A stretch of DNA of 64,000 nucleotides from Oscillospiraceae bacterium (GTDB taxonomy: Bacteria > Bacillota > Clostridia > Oscillospirales > Oscillospiraceae), in the NCBI GenBank assembly GCA_015067635.1, contig SVMA01000004.1:1-64000 (forward strand), in the 5' to 3' direction. Of the stretch, positions 41,204 to 49,682 are shown one piece after another (the first letter of the stretch is position 1; every line of letters starts with the position of its first letter). Both the position numbers and the translations under genes were made by a program. A model generated the notes under the pieces. The model made no database searches. It was not told where the DNA came from and worked only from the letters and a program-made list of their open reading frames with translations.

Positions 41204-42409
41204 ATGTTCTCAAAATCTATCCTGCGTATCTGTGCCCTTGTGCTGTGCTCCGTGCTGCTTTGCGGCGGTGTCACTGCCGCCACTGTGGACTGCGACAGCG
41301 TCTACTGCTTTGGCACAGAGGACTTTTCCGGGGAAGAACAAATCGTTGGCATTTGCATTACCGGCTTACCGGATGCGGAGGTGGGCACCATTTTATTGGG
41401 CAACCGTGTTCTGCGCACCGGTGATATTCTCACTGCCGAGCAGGTGGCCAAAATGACCTTTTCTCCTCTGCGTACCGAGGTTGACCAAGAGGCGGCGGTC
41501 ACATATCTGCCCATTTACCAAAATCGGGTAGCCCCTGCCACCACTGCCATCATCTCTGTCCGCGGAAAAGTGGATCAGGCTCCCATTGCCGAGGACTCGG
41601 CAGTGGAGACCTATAAGAATTTACCCAACACCGGCACGCTGAAGGTAACGGACCCTGAAGGACAGAACCTGACCTACGCCGTTCTGCGGCCGCCCAAGCG
41701 GGGCAGTGTGGAGCTTCGGGCTGACGGCACCTTCCTTTACACTCCCAAAAAGAACAAGGTCGGCGTGGATTCCTTTACGTTTACTGCCACAGATACCGCA
41801 GGAAACGTATCCAGAGAGGCAACCGTCACCGTCAGCATCCTCAAGCCCAGCAGTGCAACCTTCTATACCGACACATTGGATTCCGGTTGCCGGTTTGAGG
41901 CAGAATGGATGAAAAACACCGGTCTGTTTGAAGGGGAAAAGGTGGGCGGAACTTCCTGCTTCCGGGCAAGCCGTCCGGTGAATAAGGGGGATTTTGTAGC
42001 CATGATGGTGAAGACCCTGGGGATTCCTGTGGATGAAAATGCCACCTTTACCGGCTACACCGATCAGGTTCCCACCTGGCTGCAGCCTTATCTGGCCGCC
42101 GCTATGCGTGCAGGACTGACCGCCAAGCTTCCTATTTCCGAATCCGGTGCCTTTGGAATTGATGAACCCATCACCGGTGCGGAAGCGGCAGTCATGCTGC
42201 AAAACGCCATGGACCTGTCTGTTTCCACCAACGTCAAGCCGGTGGACAAGGAAGTGCCCGACTGGGCGGTTTCTGCGGTCATGACCATGAACAGCAACGG
42301 CATTGCGGTCAACGGGACTTCTCAGCTGACCCGGGGAGAGGTTGCGGTACTGCTGTATCAGGCCAACTGCCTTGCAGACGTTGCCCCCGGTCTTTCCATG
42401 TATCAATAA
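41204..42409 (+). CDS. Secreted protein with cadherin-like and SLH-like domains
   Basis: A 401-aa protein. Signal peptide SILRICALVLCSVLLCGGVTAA (about 4-25); an N-terminal region of about 100 residues; an Ig/cadherin-like bacterial domain (APIAEDSAVETYKNLPNTGTLKVTDPEGQNLTYAVLRPPKRGSVELRADGTFLYTPKKNKVGVDSFTFTATDTAGNVSREATVTV, about 127-210); then SLH-like repeats (PVNKGDFVAMMVKTLGI, TDQVPTWLQPYLAAAMRAGLT, PITGAEAAVMLQNAM, LTRGEVAVLLYQ). This suggests non-covalent attachment to the cell wall. The ribosome binding site is AAGGAGGTTTACT. Function beyond surface display is unknown. Confidence 0.82.
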   Translation: MFSKSILRICALVLCSVLLCGGVTAATVDCDSVYCFGTEDFSGEEQIVGICITGLPDAEVGTILLGNRVLRTGDILTAEQVAKMTFSPLRTEVDQEAAVTYLPIYQNRVAPATTAIISVRGKVDQAPIAEDSAVETYKNLPNTGTLKVTDPEGQNLTYAVLRPPKRGSVELRADGTFLYTPKKNKVGVDSFTFTATDTAGNVSREATVTVSILKPSSATFYTDTLDSGCRFEAEWMKNTGLFEGEKVGGTSCFRASRPVNKGDFVAMMVKTLGIPVDENATFTGYTDQVPTWLQPYLAAAMRAGLTAKLPISESGAFGIDEPITGAEAAVMLQNAMDLSVSTNVKPVDKEVPDWAVSAVMTMNSNGIAVNGTSQLTRGEVAVLLYQANCLADVAPGLSMYQ

Positions 42410-42412
42410 GAG

Positions 42413-42440
42413 ACAGCCCCCTCAGCAGAGGGGGCTGTTA
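42413..42440 (+). terminator. Hairpin terminator after the SLH gene
   Basis: ACAGCCCCCTC-AGCA-GAGGGGGCTGT; its sequence is the same tip motif as the family A repeat ends. Short U run. Confidence 0.65.
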
Positions 42441-42458
42441 TCCATTTCACAACCGCGG

Positions 42459-42950
42459 TTATCTTTTCTCTTCCGGAACAAAATTCAGTGTCAGACTGCT
42501 GACGTCGGTCTTTAGCTGTGTAAACTTTACGCCGGCGGCATTCAGCATCCGCTTGGAAGCCAGATTGCCCATGGTGTCTTTATACTTGTCCGAAAGATAC
42601 ACCACTTCCCGCACGCCGCTTTGGATGATGGCCTTGGCGCATTCATTGCAGGGAAACAGTGCCACATACACCCGGCTTCCCCGAAGATTCCGTCCGTTGG
42701 CGTTCAATATGGCGTTCAGCTCTGCGTGGACCACGTAAGCATATTTATTGTCCTCTCCATCCCGATTCCAGGGAAATTCATCATCGGAGCAGCCCTTTGG
42801 CATGCCGTTATAGCCGGTAGAAATGATAATATTGTCCTCGGACACGATGCATGCACCCACTTGTGTGCTGGGGTCCTTGCTCCGTTTTGCCGCCAGCAGG
42901 GCGATGCCCATAAAGTATTCGTCCCAGCTGATATATTCCTTGCGTTTCAT
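42459..42950 (-). CDS. Deoxycytidylate (dCMP) deaminase, ComEB-like
   Basis: A 163-aa zinc deaminase. ATG 42950 follows GGAGGGAAATCCCT; the track's start lies upstream. YISWDEYFMGIALLAAKRSKDPSTQVGACIVSEDNIIISTGYNGMPKG, then VVHAELNAIL (HAE) and ALFPCNECAKAIIQSGV (PCxxC) supply the zinc ligands and proton shuttle. It makes dUMP from dCMP for dTTP synthesis. It has its own promoter at 42979-43007. Confidence 0.93.
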   Translation of the reverse strand: MKRKEYISWDEYFMGIALLAAKRSKDPSTQVGACIVSEDNIIISTGYNGMPKGCSDDEFPWNRDGEDNKYAYVVHAELNAILNANGRNLRGSRVYVALFPCNECAKAIIQSGVREVVYLSDKYKDTMGNLASKRMLNAAGVKFTQLKTDVSSLTLNFVPEEKR

Positions 42951-42978
42951 AGGGATTTCCCTCCAAAGCTTTTTATTT

Positions 42979-43007
42979 AGCATAACAAACAGTGGCATGC
43001 TTGTCAA
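42979..43007 (-). promoter_or_regulatory. Sigma-A promoter of the dCMP deaminase gene
   Basis: Minus strand TTGACA, 17 nt, TATGCT, 28 nt above the ATG. Confidence 0.75.
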
Positions 43008-43022
43008 GAAATATCCGACAAA

Positions 43023-43048
43023 ATGCGGAGTGCCGAAGCACTCCGCAT
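43023..43048 (-). terminator. Intrinsic terminator after rpoD
   Basis: ATGCGGAGTGC-TTCG-GCACTCCGCAT followed by TTTTG on the minus strand, just before the dCMP deaminase promoter. Confidence 0.85.
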
Positions 43049-43053
43049 AATTC

Positions 43054-44202
43054 TCAGCAATAGAAATCCTTGATTCGCTTGGCGCGGCTGGGGTGACGCA
43101 GTTTTCTTATGGCTTTGTTCTCGATCTGACGAATCCGTTCACGGGTAACACCGAAAATCTGACCCACCTCTTCCAGGGTATGGGTCCTGCCGTCATACAT
43201 ACCGAAACGCATCCGCAAAACGTCAGCTTCCCTCTCTGTCAGGGTGTCCAGAATTTCCTTCAGCGCCTCTGCCAGCATGGCATTGGAGGTGGCATCCGCC
43301 GGACCGGGGGTGCGCTCATCCTCCACGAAGGAGCCGATGGAGGTATCTTCCTCATCGCCCACAGGGGTATCCAAAGAAAGGGTATCTGCGGCAGTGCGGT
43401 TTGCTTCGATGATTTTCTCAACCGGCAGGTTCAGCTCTGCGGCAATTTCTTCCACAGTGGGCTCACGGCCCAGCTCCTGCACCAGCTTCCGGTTGCAGCG
43501 GGTCGCCTTGTTGATGACCTCCACCATATGCACTGGCACCCGAATGGTACGGGCCTGGTCAGCAATGGCTCTGGTAATGGCCTGCCGAATCCACCAGGTG
43601 GCATATGTAGAGAATTTGTTTCCCTTTGTCCAGTCAAATTTGTCCACGGCACGGATCAATCCGGTATTGCCTTCCTGGATCAGATCCAGAATGTGCAGTC
43701 CGCGGCCGGAATACTTCTTTGCAATGGAGACTACCAGACGCAGGTTTGCCTCTGTCAGCTTGTTTTTTGCTTGCTGATCGCCCTCAGAGACCCGCTGAGC
43801 CAGCTCCACTTCTTCCTCGGCGGACAGCAGCTTTACCTGACCGATCTCCTTCAGATACATCCGCACCGGATCGTCCAGATTGTATTCCGCCGCCAGATCC
43901 ACAGGATCGATCAGCTCCTCATCCGGCAGGTCCACCAGATCCATGTCCATATCCAGATCCGCAAGGTCCAAATCATCTGCAAGATCCAAATCCAGCTCTG
44001 AGCCGATAATCTGAATGCTCATTGCCTCGAAGCGGTCATAGATCTCTTCAATTTTCTCCGGTGTCAGCTCCATTTGCTCCAGCAATGCACTGATCTCTGT
44101 GGAACGGAGCATGCCTTCCTTTTGCCCCCGGACAATCATCGCCTGCAATTCATTTTGCAGTTCTTCCATGCTCTTGGCAGGCGTTTTCTTTGCTGTACCC
44201 AT
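43054..44202 (-). CDS. rpoD: Primary sigma factor RpoD/SigA
   Basis: A 382-aa housekeeping sigma-70. Region 1.1 helices at the N-terminus (about 10-70); an acidic Asp/Leu-rich stretch ([27 protein letters not shown], about 72-98); region 1.2 [28 protein letters not shown]; region 2 [68 protein letters not shown]; region 3; region 4.2 [32 protein letters not shown]. The dnaG gene often found upstream is absent; rpoD has its own promoter, divergent from lepA. Confidence 0.97.
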   Translation of the reverse strand: MGTAKKTPAKSMEELQNELQAMIVRGQKEGMLRSTEISALLEQMELTPEKIEEIYDRFEAMSIQIIGSELDLDLADDLDLADLDMDMDLVDLPDEELIDPVDLAAEYNLDDPVRMYLKEIGQVKLLSAEEEVELAQRVSEGDQQAKNKLTEANLRLVVSIAKKYSGRGLHILDLIQEGNTGLIRAVDKFDWTKGNKFSTYATWWIRQAITRAIADQARTIRVPVHMVEVINKATRCNRKLVQELGREPTVEEIAAELNLPVEKIIEANRTAADTLSLDTPVGDEEDTSIGSFVEDERTPGPADATSNAMLAEALKEILDTLTEREADVLRMRFGMYDGRTHTLEEVGQIFGVTRERIRQIENKAIRKLRHPSRAKRIKDFYC

Positions 44203-44247
44203 GGTATCCCCCTTATTTCTCTACCTTATTCTGTCTAATGTGAATAG

Positions 44248-44276
44248 ACTATATACCGATTTTTCGGTTTTGACAA
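44248..44276 (-). promoter_or_regulatory. Probable sigma-A promoter of rpoD
   Basis: Minus strand TTGTCA, 17 nt, TATAGT, about 45 nt above the rpoD ATG. Confidence 0.55.
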
Positions 44277-44370
44277 GGGTTTTTCCAAAAAATAATTTGA
44301 TTTTTTTGGCTTTTGAAGTTTTTTGTCGCTCCTTACCGAAGTTTTCCCCTTTTTCTTTCAAAACATGCAG

Positions 44371-44399
44371 TTTACTTTTCTGCGAATATTCAGTATAAT
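44371..44399 (+). promoter_or_regulatory. Sigma-A promoter of lepA
   Basis: TTTACT, 17 nt, TATAAT, 41 nt upstream of ATG 44441. Confidence 0.7.
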
Positions 44400-44440
44400 A
44401 TGAGAATAATGGATATTTTCCCCTTTTGAGAGGTATTTTT

Positions 44441-46249
44441 ATGACCGAGCTTTCAAAAATTCGCAATTTTTCCATCATTGCCCATATTGACCACGGCAAA
44501 TCCACTCTGGCCGACCGGCTTTTAGAGGAGTGCAACGCCATTGACCTGCGGGAAATGGAGAGCCAGATGCTGGACTCCATGGACCTGGAACGGGAACGGG
44601 GCATCACCATCAAGGCAACTGCTGTTCAGCTGAGCTACACCGCCGATGACGGGGAGACCTATGCCCTGAATCTCATTGACACCCCGGGTCACGTGGACTT
44701 TAATTACGAGGTTTCCCGTTCTCTGGCTGCCTGTGAGGGAGCTGTGCTGGTGGTGGATGCCTCTCAGGGCGTGGAAGCCCAAACCCTGGCCAACACATTC
44801 CTGGCAACGGATGCCGGACTGGAAGTATTGCCGGTGGTGAACAAAATCGACCTCCCCTCTGCCCGTCCTGCCGAGGTCAAGGCGGAAATTGAGGATATTA
44901 TTTGCATTCCGGCAGAGGATGCGCCGGAAATTTCCGCAAAAAACGGCATCAATATTCGTTCGGTGCTGGAAATGATCGTCAAGGATGTTCCTGCGCCCAC
45001 GGGAGACCGCAACGCACCCCTTCAGGCGCTGATTTTCGACAGCGTGTATGATTCCTATCGGGGTGTTATTGTGTACGTACGCATTAAAGAGGGTACGGTT
45101 ACTCCCGGAATGGATATTAAAATGATGGCCACCGGCGCTACCTATAAGGTGGCGGAGGTAGGCACCATGAATCCCAAGGGACTGACGCCCAAGGATGCTC
45201 TGGGTGCCGGCGAGGTGGGCTACATCACCGCTTCCATCAAGAACGTTTCCGATACCCAGGTGGGTGATACCGTTACCACCGTGGAAAACGGTGCCGCTGA
45301 GCCTCTGCCCGGCTACCGTCCGGTACAGCCCATGGTTTACTCCGGTGTGTATCCTGCGGACGGTGCCAAATATCAGGATCTGCGGGAGGCTTTGGAAAAG
45401 CTGAAGCTGAACGACGCGTCCTTTGTCTACGAGCTGGAAAGCTCCATCGCTTTGGGCTTTGGCTTCCGTTGCGGCTTTTTGGGGCTTTTGCACATGGAAA
45501 TTATCCAGGAGCGACTGGAACGGGAATACAATCTGGACCTGATCACCACCGCGCCCAATGTTGTGTATCGGGTAACCAAGCAGACCGGCGAGGTGCTGAT
45601 GGTGGACAATCCCCTAGATTATCCCGATCCTATGGAAATCACCCTAGCGGAAGAGCCCTTCGTGAAGGTCAATCTCATGGCACCGCAGGAATATGTGGGC
45701 AATATTATGGACCTTGCCACCTCCCGTCGGGGCGAATTCAAGGATATGGTGTATCTGGACGCCAATCGGGTGGAGCTCCACTATGAGATGCCCCTGAACG
45801 AGATCATTTACGACTTTTTCGATGCCCTGAAGTCCCGCACCCGGGGCTACGGCAGTCTGGACTATGAGCTGATCGGCTACCGTCCCAGCCGTCTGGTAAA
45901 GCTGGACATTCTTCTCAACGGCGATATAGTGGACGCGCTGAGCTTTATCCTTTTCGCTGACAACGCCTATCCCAGAGCGCGAAAAATCTGTGAAAAATTG
46001 AAGGAAAACATCCCCCGTGCCCAGTTTGAAATTCCGGTTCAGGCTGCCATTGGCGGCAAGATCATTGCCCGGGAGACCATCAAGGCTCTGCGCAAGGACG
46101 TGCTTGCCAAGTGCTACGGCGGTGACATTACCCGGAAAAAGAAGCTGCTGGAAAAGCAGAAGGAAGGCAAAAAGCGGATGCGTACCTTCGGTACGGTGTC
46201 CGTTCCCAGCGAAGCCTTTATGGCTGTGCTCAAGCTGGACGAGGATTAA
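44441..46249 (+). CDS. lepA: Elongation factor 4 (LepA)
   Basis: A 602-aa translational GTPase. ATG 44441 follows GAGAGGTATTTTT; the ORF track's TTG is five codons early. [24 protein letters not shown] (G1), [12 protein letters not shown] (G2), [10 protein letters not shown] (G3), NKIDLPSA (G4), then EF-G-like domains and the LepA-specific C-terminal domain ([63 protein letters not shown]). hemW follows after 23 nt, a common Firmicute pairing. Confidence 0.97.
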   Translation: MTELSKIRNFSIIAHIDHGKSTLADRLLEECNAIDLREMESQMLDSMDLERERGITIKATAVQLSYTADDGETYALNLIDTPGHVDFNYEVSRSLAACEGAVLVVDASQGVEAQTLANTFLATDAGLEVLPVVNKIDLPSARPAEVKAEIEDIICIPAEDAPEISAKNGINIRSVLEMIVKDVPAPTGDRNAPLQALIFDSVYDSYRGVIVYVRIKEGTVTPGMDIKMMATGATYKVAEVGTMNPKGLTPKDALGAGEVGYITASIKNVSDTQVGDTVTTVENGAAEPLPGYRPVQPMVYSGVYPADGAKYQDLREALEKLKLNDASFVYELESSIALGFGFRCGFLGLLHMEIIQERLEREYNLDLITTAPNVVYRVTKQTGEVLMVDNPLDYPDPMEITLAEEPFVKVNLMAPQEYVGNIMDLATSRRGEFKDMVYLDANRVELHYEMPLNEIIYDFFDALKSRTRGYGSLDYELIGYRPSRLVKLDILLNGDIVDALSFILFADNAYPRARKICEKLKENIPRAQFEIPVQAAIGGKIIARETIKALRKDVLAKCYGGDITRKKKLLEKQKEGKKRMRTFGTVSVPSEAFMAVLKLDED

Positions 46250-46272
46250 AAAATTCCCTTTTGGAGGTACTC

Positions 46273-47466
46273 ATGTCCATTTTCTCCACAAACTTAAAAA
46301 AACCTTTGGGAATCTATATCCACGTTCCCTTCTGTCGGAGCAAGTGTCACTACTGCGATTTCTATTCCGTTACGGATATGGATATGCAAATGCACGACGG
46401 CTATCTGGATGCGGTCTGCGACCACATTCGGGAGGCTGGACCGCTGACCCCTGAGTATCAGGTGGACACCGTCTATTTTGGCGGCGGTACACCCAGCTAT
46501 TTCGGTGCAGAGGGTATGTGTGTGATCCTTTCCACCCTTCGCCGCAGCTTTGATGTGGCTTCGGATGCGGAGATCACCTTTGAGGCCAATCCGGATTCCG
46601 TCAATCCCAAGCTGCTCCGGCGGCTGAAAAGTGAAGGCTTCAATCGGATAAGTCTGGGCGTGCAATGCGATGACGACGAAATTCTGGAGGCCATCGGACG
46701 CCCCCACGACTACGCACAGGCGGTGGAAGCGGTGCGGATGATCCGCAGGGCCGGCTTCAAAAACCTCTCTCTGGATCTGATCTACGGTCTGCCGGAGCAG
46801 GATACGGAGCGTTGGCAGAGCACCCTCGCCCGGGTGACGGAGCTGAATCCGGATCACATCAGCTGTTACGGGCTGAAATTGGAGGAGGGCACGCCCCTGT
46901 GCACCCATCAAGCCCAGCTGCGGCTTCCGGACGATGACATGCAGGCGGATATGTATCTTTCTACGGTGGAATTTCTCCGCACACGGGGCTACCGTCAGTA
47001 TGAGATTTCCAATTTTTGCAAACGGGGCAAGGAGTCCCGTCACAACATGAAATACTGGACCTGTAAGGAATATCTGGGCTTTGGTCCCAATGCCAGCTCG
47101 GATTTCGGCGGTCAGCGTTTTACCGTTATTCGCGACCTGCAGGGCTACATTTCCGGCATTCGCTCCGGCGGGCAGGTACTGCAGGAGGTGCAGACTGTTC
47201 CCAAAAAAGAACGGGCCGGGGAATATCTGATGATGCATCTGCGCACTACCTACGGCATTAGCGGTGCGGAATATGAAAAACGGTTTTTGCTTCCCTTTGC
47301 GCCCATTGAAAAGGCGTTGGAGCAGTGCCGGCAACGGGGTCATGCCCTGCGGGGAGGAGACGGCCGCTGGCATTTGACTGCGGAAGGCTTTTTGCTTTCC
47401 AATTCCATCCTTACCGACCTGCTTCTGCTCCAAGAAAAAAGCCGTCCCCTTTCCCGAAGAAAATAG
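46273..47466 (+). CDS. hemW: Radical SAM heme chaperone HemW
   Basis: A 397-aa protein. IYIHVPFCRSKCHYCDFYSV carries the CxxxCxxC cluster motif; YFGGGTPSYFG, EANPDSVNPKLLRRLKSEGFNRISLGVQCDDDEILEAIGRPHDYAQAVEAV and LSLDLIYGLPEQDTERW follow. These features, plus co-location with lepA and the absence of a HemN-type N-terminus, favour HemW over true coproporphyrinogen dehydrogenase. ATG 46273 has GGAGG 5 nt upstream; the TTG start in the track overlaps that site. Confidence 0.92.
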   Translation: MSIFSTNLKKPLGIYIHVPFCRSKCHYCDFYSVTDMDMQMHDGYLDAVCDHIREAGPLTPEYQVDTVYFGGGTPSYFGAEGMCVILSTLRRSFDVASDAEITFEANPDSVNPKLLRRLKSEGFNRISLGVQCDDDEILEAIGRPHDYAQAVEAVRMIRRAGFKNLSLDLIYGLPEQDTERWQSTLARVTELNPDHISCYGLKLEEGTPLCTHQAQLRLPDDDMQADMYLSTVEFLRTRGYRQYEISNFCKRGKESRHNMKYWTCKEYLGFGPNASSDFGGQRFTVIRDLQGYISGIRSGGQVLQEVQTVPKKERAGEYLMMHLRTTYGISGAEYEKRFLLPFAPIEKALEQCRQRGHALRGGDGRWHLTAEGFLLSNSILTDLLLLQEKSRPLSRRK

Positions 47467-47475
47467 AGGCAAGAA

Positions 47476-47496
47476 ACCTTCTCCCGGGGAGAAGGT
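47476..47496. repeat. Short GC palindrome
   Basis: ACCTTCTCCCGGGGAGAAGGT after hemW, a hairpin tip of the same style as the family B element ends. No U tract follows. Confidence 0.5.
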
Positions 47497-47500
47497 ATAT

Positions 47501-47541
47501 ACGGATTGCCACGCCAGTGTGCGCACTGGCTCGCAATGACA
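47501..47541. repeat. REP-like dispersed repeat (copy 2)
   Basis: ACGGATTGCCACGCCAGTGTGCGCACTGGCTCGCAATGACAT; its reverse complement matches copy 1 at 16408-16466 over TCATT-CGAGCC-GTGCGCACA. A second short palindrome-like GGGGCGAGCATCGCTCGTCC follows at 47550-47569. Confidence 0.75.
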
Positions 47542-47603
47542 TCATGTAGGGGCGAGCATCGCTCGTCCGAAAAGACTTCCCAGGATTTTCAGGCAAATGG
47601 AAA

Positions 47604-47629
47604 AAACGACCCCATACGGGGTCGTTTTT
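47604..47629. terminator. Bidirectional intrinsic terminator (hemW / queT)
   Basis: AAACGACCCC-ATAC-GGGGTCGTTTTT, with A/T runs on both sides, between convergent hemW and queT. Confidence 0.9.
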
Positions 47630-47632
47630 CTG

Positions 47633-48145
47633 TTAAGGAAACAATTTTCGCTCCAGGTGGCGGAGTTTTATCGTGTAGTAAAGTGCAACGCCAAGGGTAA
47701 ACATCACGCCCAGTTCTCCTGCCGCTACCAGTACAGCATTGAGCCAAAAGGCTCCGCCGATTCCGGCGGTCAGCGTCAGCTCCGCACCCACCAGCAATCC
47801 GTTAAACAGCGCCGGCATCAGCAGTCCCGGCAGCGGAAATCCGCCAATAGTCCAGCTCCGACTTTTCCGGATACACCACGCCGTCAGGAAGGATGCCGCA
47901 CTGCCCACAAAAAAGTCAAAGGGCAAAGCACCGCCAAAGGTCAGATTAAACAGCAAACAGCCCAGTGTCAGACCGGGAATTGCCGCCGGTGTGAAAAAAG
48001 CCAATGCGCACAGCGCTTCCGCGCACCGAAACTGCACCGCCATAGAGGCGCTGCCGGGGAATATGAAGTTTTGCAAATGGGCCAAAACCGCATAAAGGGC
48101 GGCAATCATCGCGCATTGGACGAGATAACGGGTATTCTTTTTCAT
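47633..48145 (-). CDS. queT: QueT-family queuosine-precursor transporter
   Basis: A 170-aa ECF S-component-like membrane protein with five to six hydrophobic helices. RYLVQCAMIAALYAVLAHLQNF, MAVQFRCAEALCALAFFTPAAIPGLTLGCLLFNL and LPFDFFVGSAASFLTAW match the QueT family, including the conserved R-x-x-EAL near the substrate site. It should import preQ1 or a related queuosine precursor with a shared ECF energising module located elsewhere. ATG 48145 follows AGGAGCACGT. A preQ1-I-like riboswitch with terminators lies upstream, which supports the substrate. Confidence 0.92.
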   Translation of the reverse strand: MKKNTRYLVQCAMIAALYAVLAHLQNFIFPGSASMAVQFRCAEALCALAFFTPAAIPGLTLGCLLFNLTFGGALPFDFFVGSAASFLTAWCIRKSRSWTIGGFPLPGLLMPALFNGLLVGAELTLTAGIGGAFWLNAVLVAAGELGVMFTLGVALYYTIKLRHLERKLFP

Positions 48146-48161
48146 ACGTGCTCCTAAAAAC

Positions 48162-48186
48162 AAAAATGGGCGCAGTCCGCACCCAT
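48162..48186 (-). terminator. Riboswitch expression-platform terminator of queT
   Basis: Minus strand ATGGGTGC-GGACT-GCGCCCAT followed by TTTTTG. Its right arm can also pair with the GATGGGCGC just below the aptamer, giving an alternative fold. Confidence 0.75.
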
Positions 48187-48210
48187 AAAAAATGAGCGCA
48201 AAGCGCCCAT
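48187..48210 (-). terminator. First hairpin of the queT expression platform
   Basis: Minus strand ATGGGCGC-TTT-GCGCTCAT followed by TTTTTT, between the preQ1 aptamer and the second hairpin. It has terminator form of its own. Confidence 0.6.
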
Positions 48211-48215
48211 CCGGT

Positions 48216-48258
48216 TTCCCTAGTTTTGTTTACCGACAGGATGGTTACGAACTGTCCT
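48216..48258 (-). promoter_or_regulatory. preQ1-I-like riboswitch aptamer
   Basis: Minus strand GGACAG-TTCGTAACCATC-CTGTC-GGTAAACAAAACTAGGGA: a P1 stem GACAG/CTGTC, an AACC-containing loop and the A-rich AAACAAAACTAGG tail that forms the H-type pseudoknot, close to known preQ1-I sequences. It lies 15 nt after the promoter -10 and upstream of queT. Confidence 0.82.
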
Positions 48259-48272
48259 ATGAAGTTGGAATC

Positions 48273-48301
48273 ATTATAGCCCAAAAGTGGAAAAATGTCA
48301 A
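48273..48301 (-). promoter_or_regulatory. Perfect-consensus sigma-A promoter of queT
   Basis: Minus strand TTGACA, 17 nt, TATAAT. The -35 begins directly after the malic enzyme terminator. Confidence 0.9.
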
Positions 48302-48302
48302 G

Positions 48303-48331
48303 AAAACTCCCCGGGAATACCCCGGGGAGTT
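48303..48331 (-). terminator. Intrinsic terminator of the malic enzyme gene
   Basis: AACTCCCCGGG-GTATT-CCCGGGGAGTT followed by TTCTTGACA on the minus strand: the U tail runs into the -35 of the queT promoter. Confidence 0.85.
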
Positions 48332-48339
48332 GACAGTTA

Positions 48340-49512
48340 TCAGATTCTTGCAACACCGGAAGCCCGTGCTGCTTCGGCAACAGCCTTGGCAACTGCAGGA
48401 CCCACGCGCTCATCAAAGGCGGCGGGAATGATGTAGTCGGCGTTCAGCTCTTCATCGGAGATAAGGTCTGCGATGGCCATAGCGGCAGCCATCTTCATTT
48501 CCTCGTTGATGTCGGATGCACGGACATCAAAGGTACCGCGGAAGATGCCGGGGAAGGCCAAAACATTGTTGACCTGGTTGGGGTAGTCGGAACGACCGGT
48601 GGAAACCACGGCGGCACCGCCTGCCTTGGCGTCTTCGGGGAAGATTTCGGGAGTGGGGTTTGCGCAAGCAAAAACGATGGCGTCCTTTGCCATGGTCTTA
48701 ACCATCTCTGTGGTCAGTGTGCCGGGTGCGGATACGCCGATAAATACGTCAGCATCCTTAATAACGTCAGCCAGCTTGCCGGCCTTCTTCTCCAGATTGG
48801 TGACCTGGGCCATTTCTTCCTTGATCCAGTTCAGTCCCTCGCGGCCTGCATAGATTGCACCGCTGCGGTCAGTCATGATCACGTTCTTAAAGCCTGCGGA
48901 CAGCAGCAGCTTGACAATGGAAATGGCAGCAGCGCCTGCACCGGAGGTGACGATCTTCACATCTTCCTTCTTCTTGCCAACCACCTTCAATGCGTTCAGC
49001 AGACCTGCCAGAGTAACGATAGCAGTACCGTGCTGGTCATCGTGGAAGATGGGAATGTCGCACTTTTCCTTCAGCTTACGCTCAATCTCAAAGCAACGGG
49101 GTGCGGAAATATCTTCCAAGTTCACGCCGCCGAAGGAGCCGGAGATCATGTAAACAGTGTTCACGATTTCATCCACGTCCTTGCTCTTGACGCACAGAGG
49201 GAAGGCATCCACATCGCCAAAAGCCTTAAACAGCACGCATTTTCCTTCCATAACAGGCATACCGGCCTCGGGACCGATATCTCCCAGACCCAAAACGGCA
49301 GTGCCGTCGGTGACCACGGCACAGATGTTGTGACGGCGGGTCAGGTCATAGGACTTATTTACATCCTTCTGGATTTCCAGACAGGGCTGGGCAACACCGG
49401 GAGTGTATGCCAGAGACAGGTCTTCCTTGGTAGATACCGGAACGGTGGCTACCACTTCAATTTTACCCTTCCACTCACCGTGGAGTCTCAGGGATTCCTT
49501 TGCGTAATCCAT
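48340..49512 (-). CDS. NAD(P)-dependent malic enzyme
   Basis: A 390-aa short bacterial malic enzyme (malate to pyruvate + CO2). STKEDLSLAYTPGVAQPCLEI (catalytic Tyr region), VTDGTAVLGLGDIGPEAGMPVMEGK, PIFHDDQHGTAIVTLAGLLNAL (metal-binding DD), VTSGAGAAAISIVKLLLSAG (Rossmann) and VFACANPTPEIFPEDA. ATG 49512 follows AAGGAGAACTGTTATT; the longer ORF runs into the repeat. No separate promoter is evident in the 170-nt gap, so read-through from the operon upstream via repeat copy 3 is likely. Confidence 0.94.
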   Translation of the reverse strand: MDYAKESLRLHGEWKGKIEVVATVPVSTKEDLSLAYTPGVAQPCLEIQKDVNKSYDLTRRHNICAVVTDGTAVLGLGDIGPEAGMPVMEGKCVLFKAFGDVDAFPLCVKSKDVDEIVNTVYMISGSFGGVNLEDISAPRCFEIERKLKEKCDIPIFHDDQHGTAIVTLAGLLNALKVVGKKKEDVKIVTSGAGAAAISIVKLLLSAGFKNVIMTDRSGAIYAGREGLNWIKEEMAQVTNLEKKAGKLADVIKDADVFIGVSAPGTLTTEMVKTMAKDAIVFACANPTPEIFPEDAKAGGAAVVSTGRSDYPNQVNNVLAFPGIFRGTFDVRASDINEEMKMAAAMAIADLISDEELNADYIIPAAFDERVGPAVAKAVAEAARASGVARI

Positions 49513-49553
49513 AATAACAGTTCTCCTTAATTCATTATTACGCGGCAAGGCCG

Positions 49554-49675
49554 CCTTGCCTCCCTCTGACGAGGGAGGTGGCAAAAATCTTTGATTTTTG
49601 CCGGAGGGAGAGACCAATTTTCTCTCCCCCAGTCACGGCTTCGCCGTGCCAGCCCCCTCCTCAGAGGGGGCCAAG
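49554..49675. repeat. MITE-like hairpin element, family A (copy 3)
   Basis: A 122-bp element; left end CCTTGCCTCCCTCTGACGAG identical to copy 2 for 47 nt, right end CTCAGAGGGGGCCAAG. It fills the gap between the Ldh2-like and malic enzyme genes. Confidence 0.85.
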
Positions 49676-49682
49676 AAAGTCA

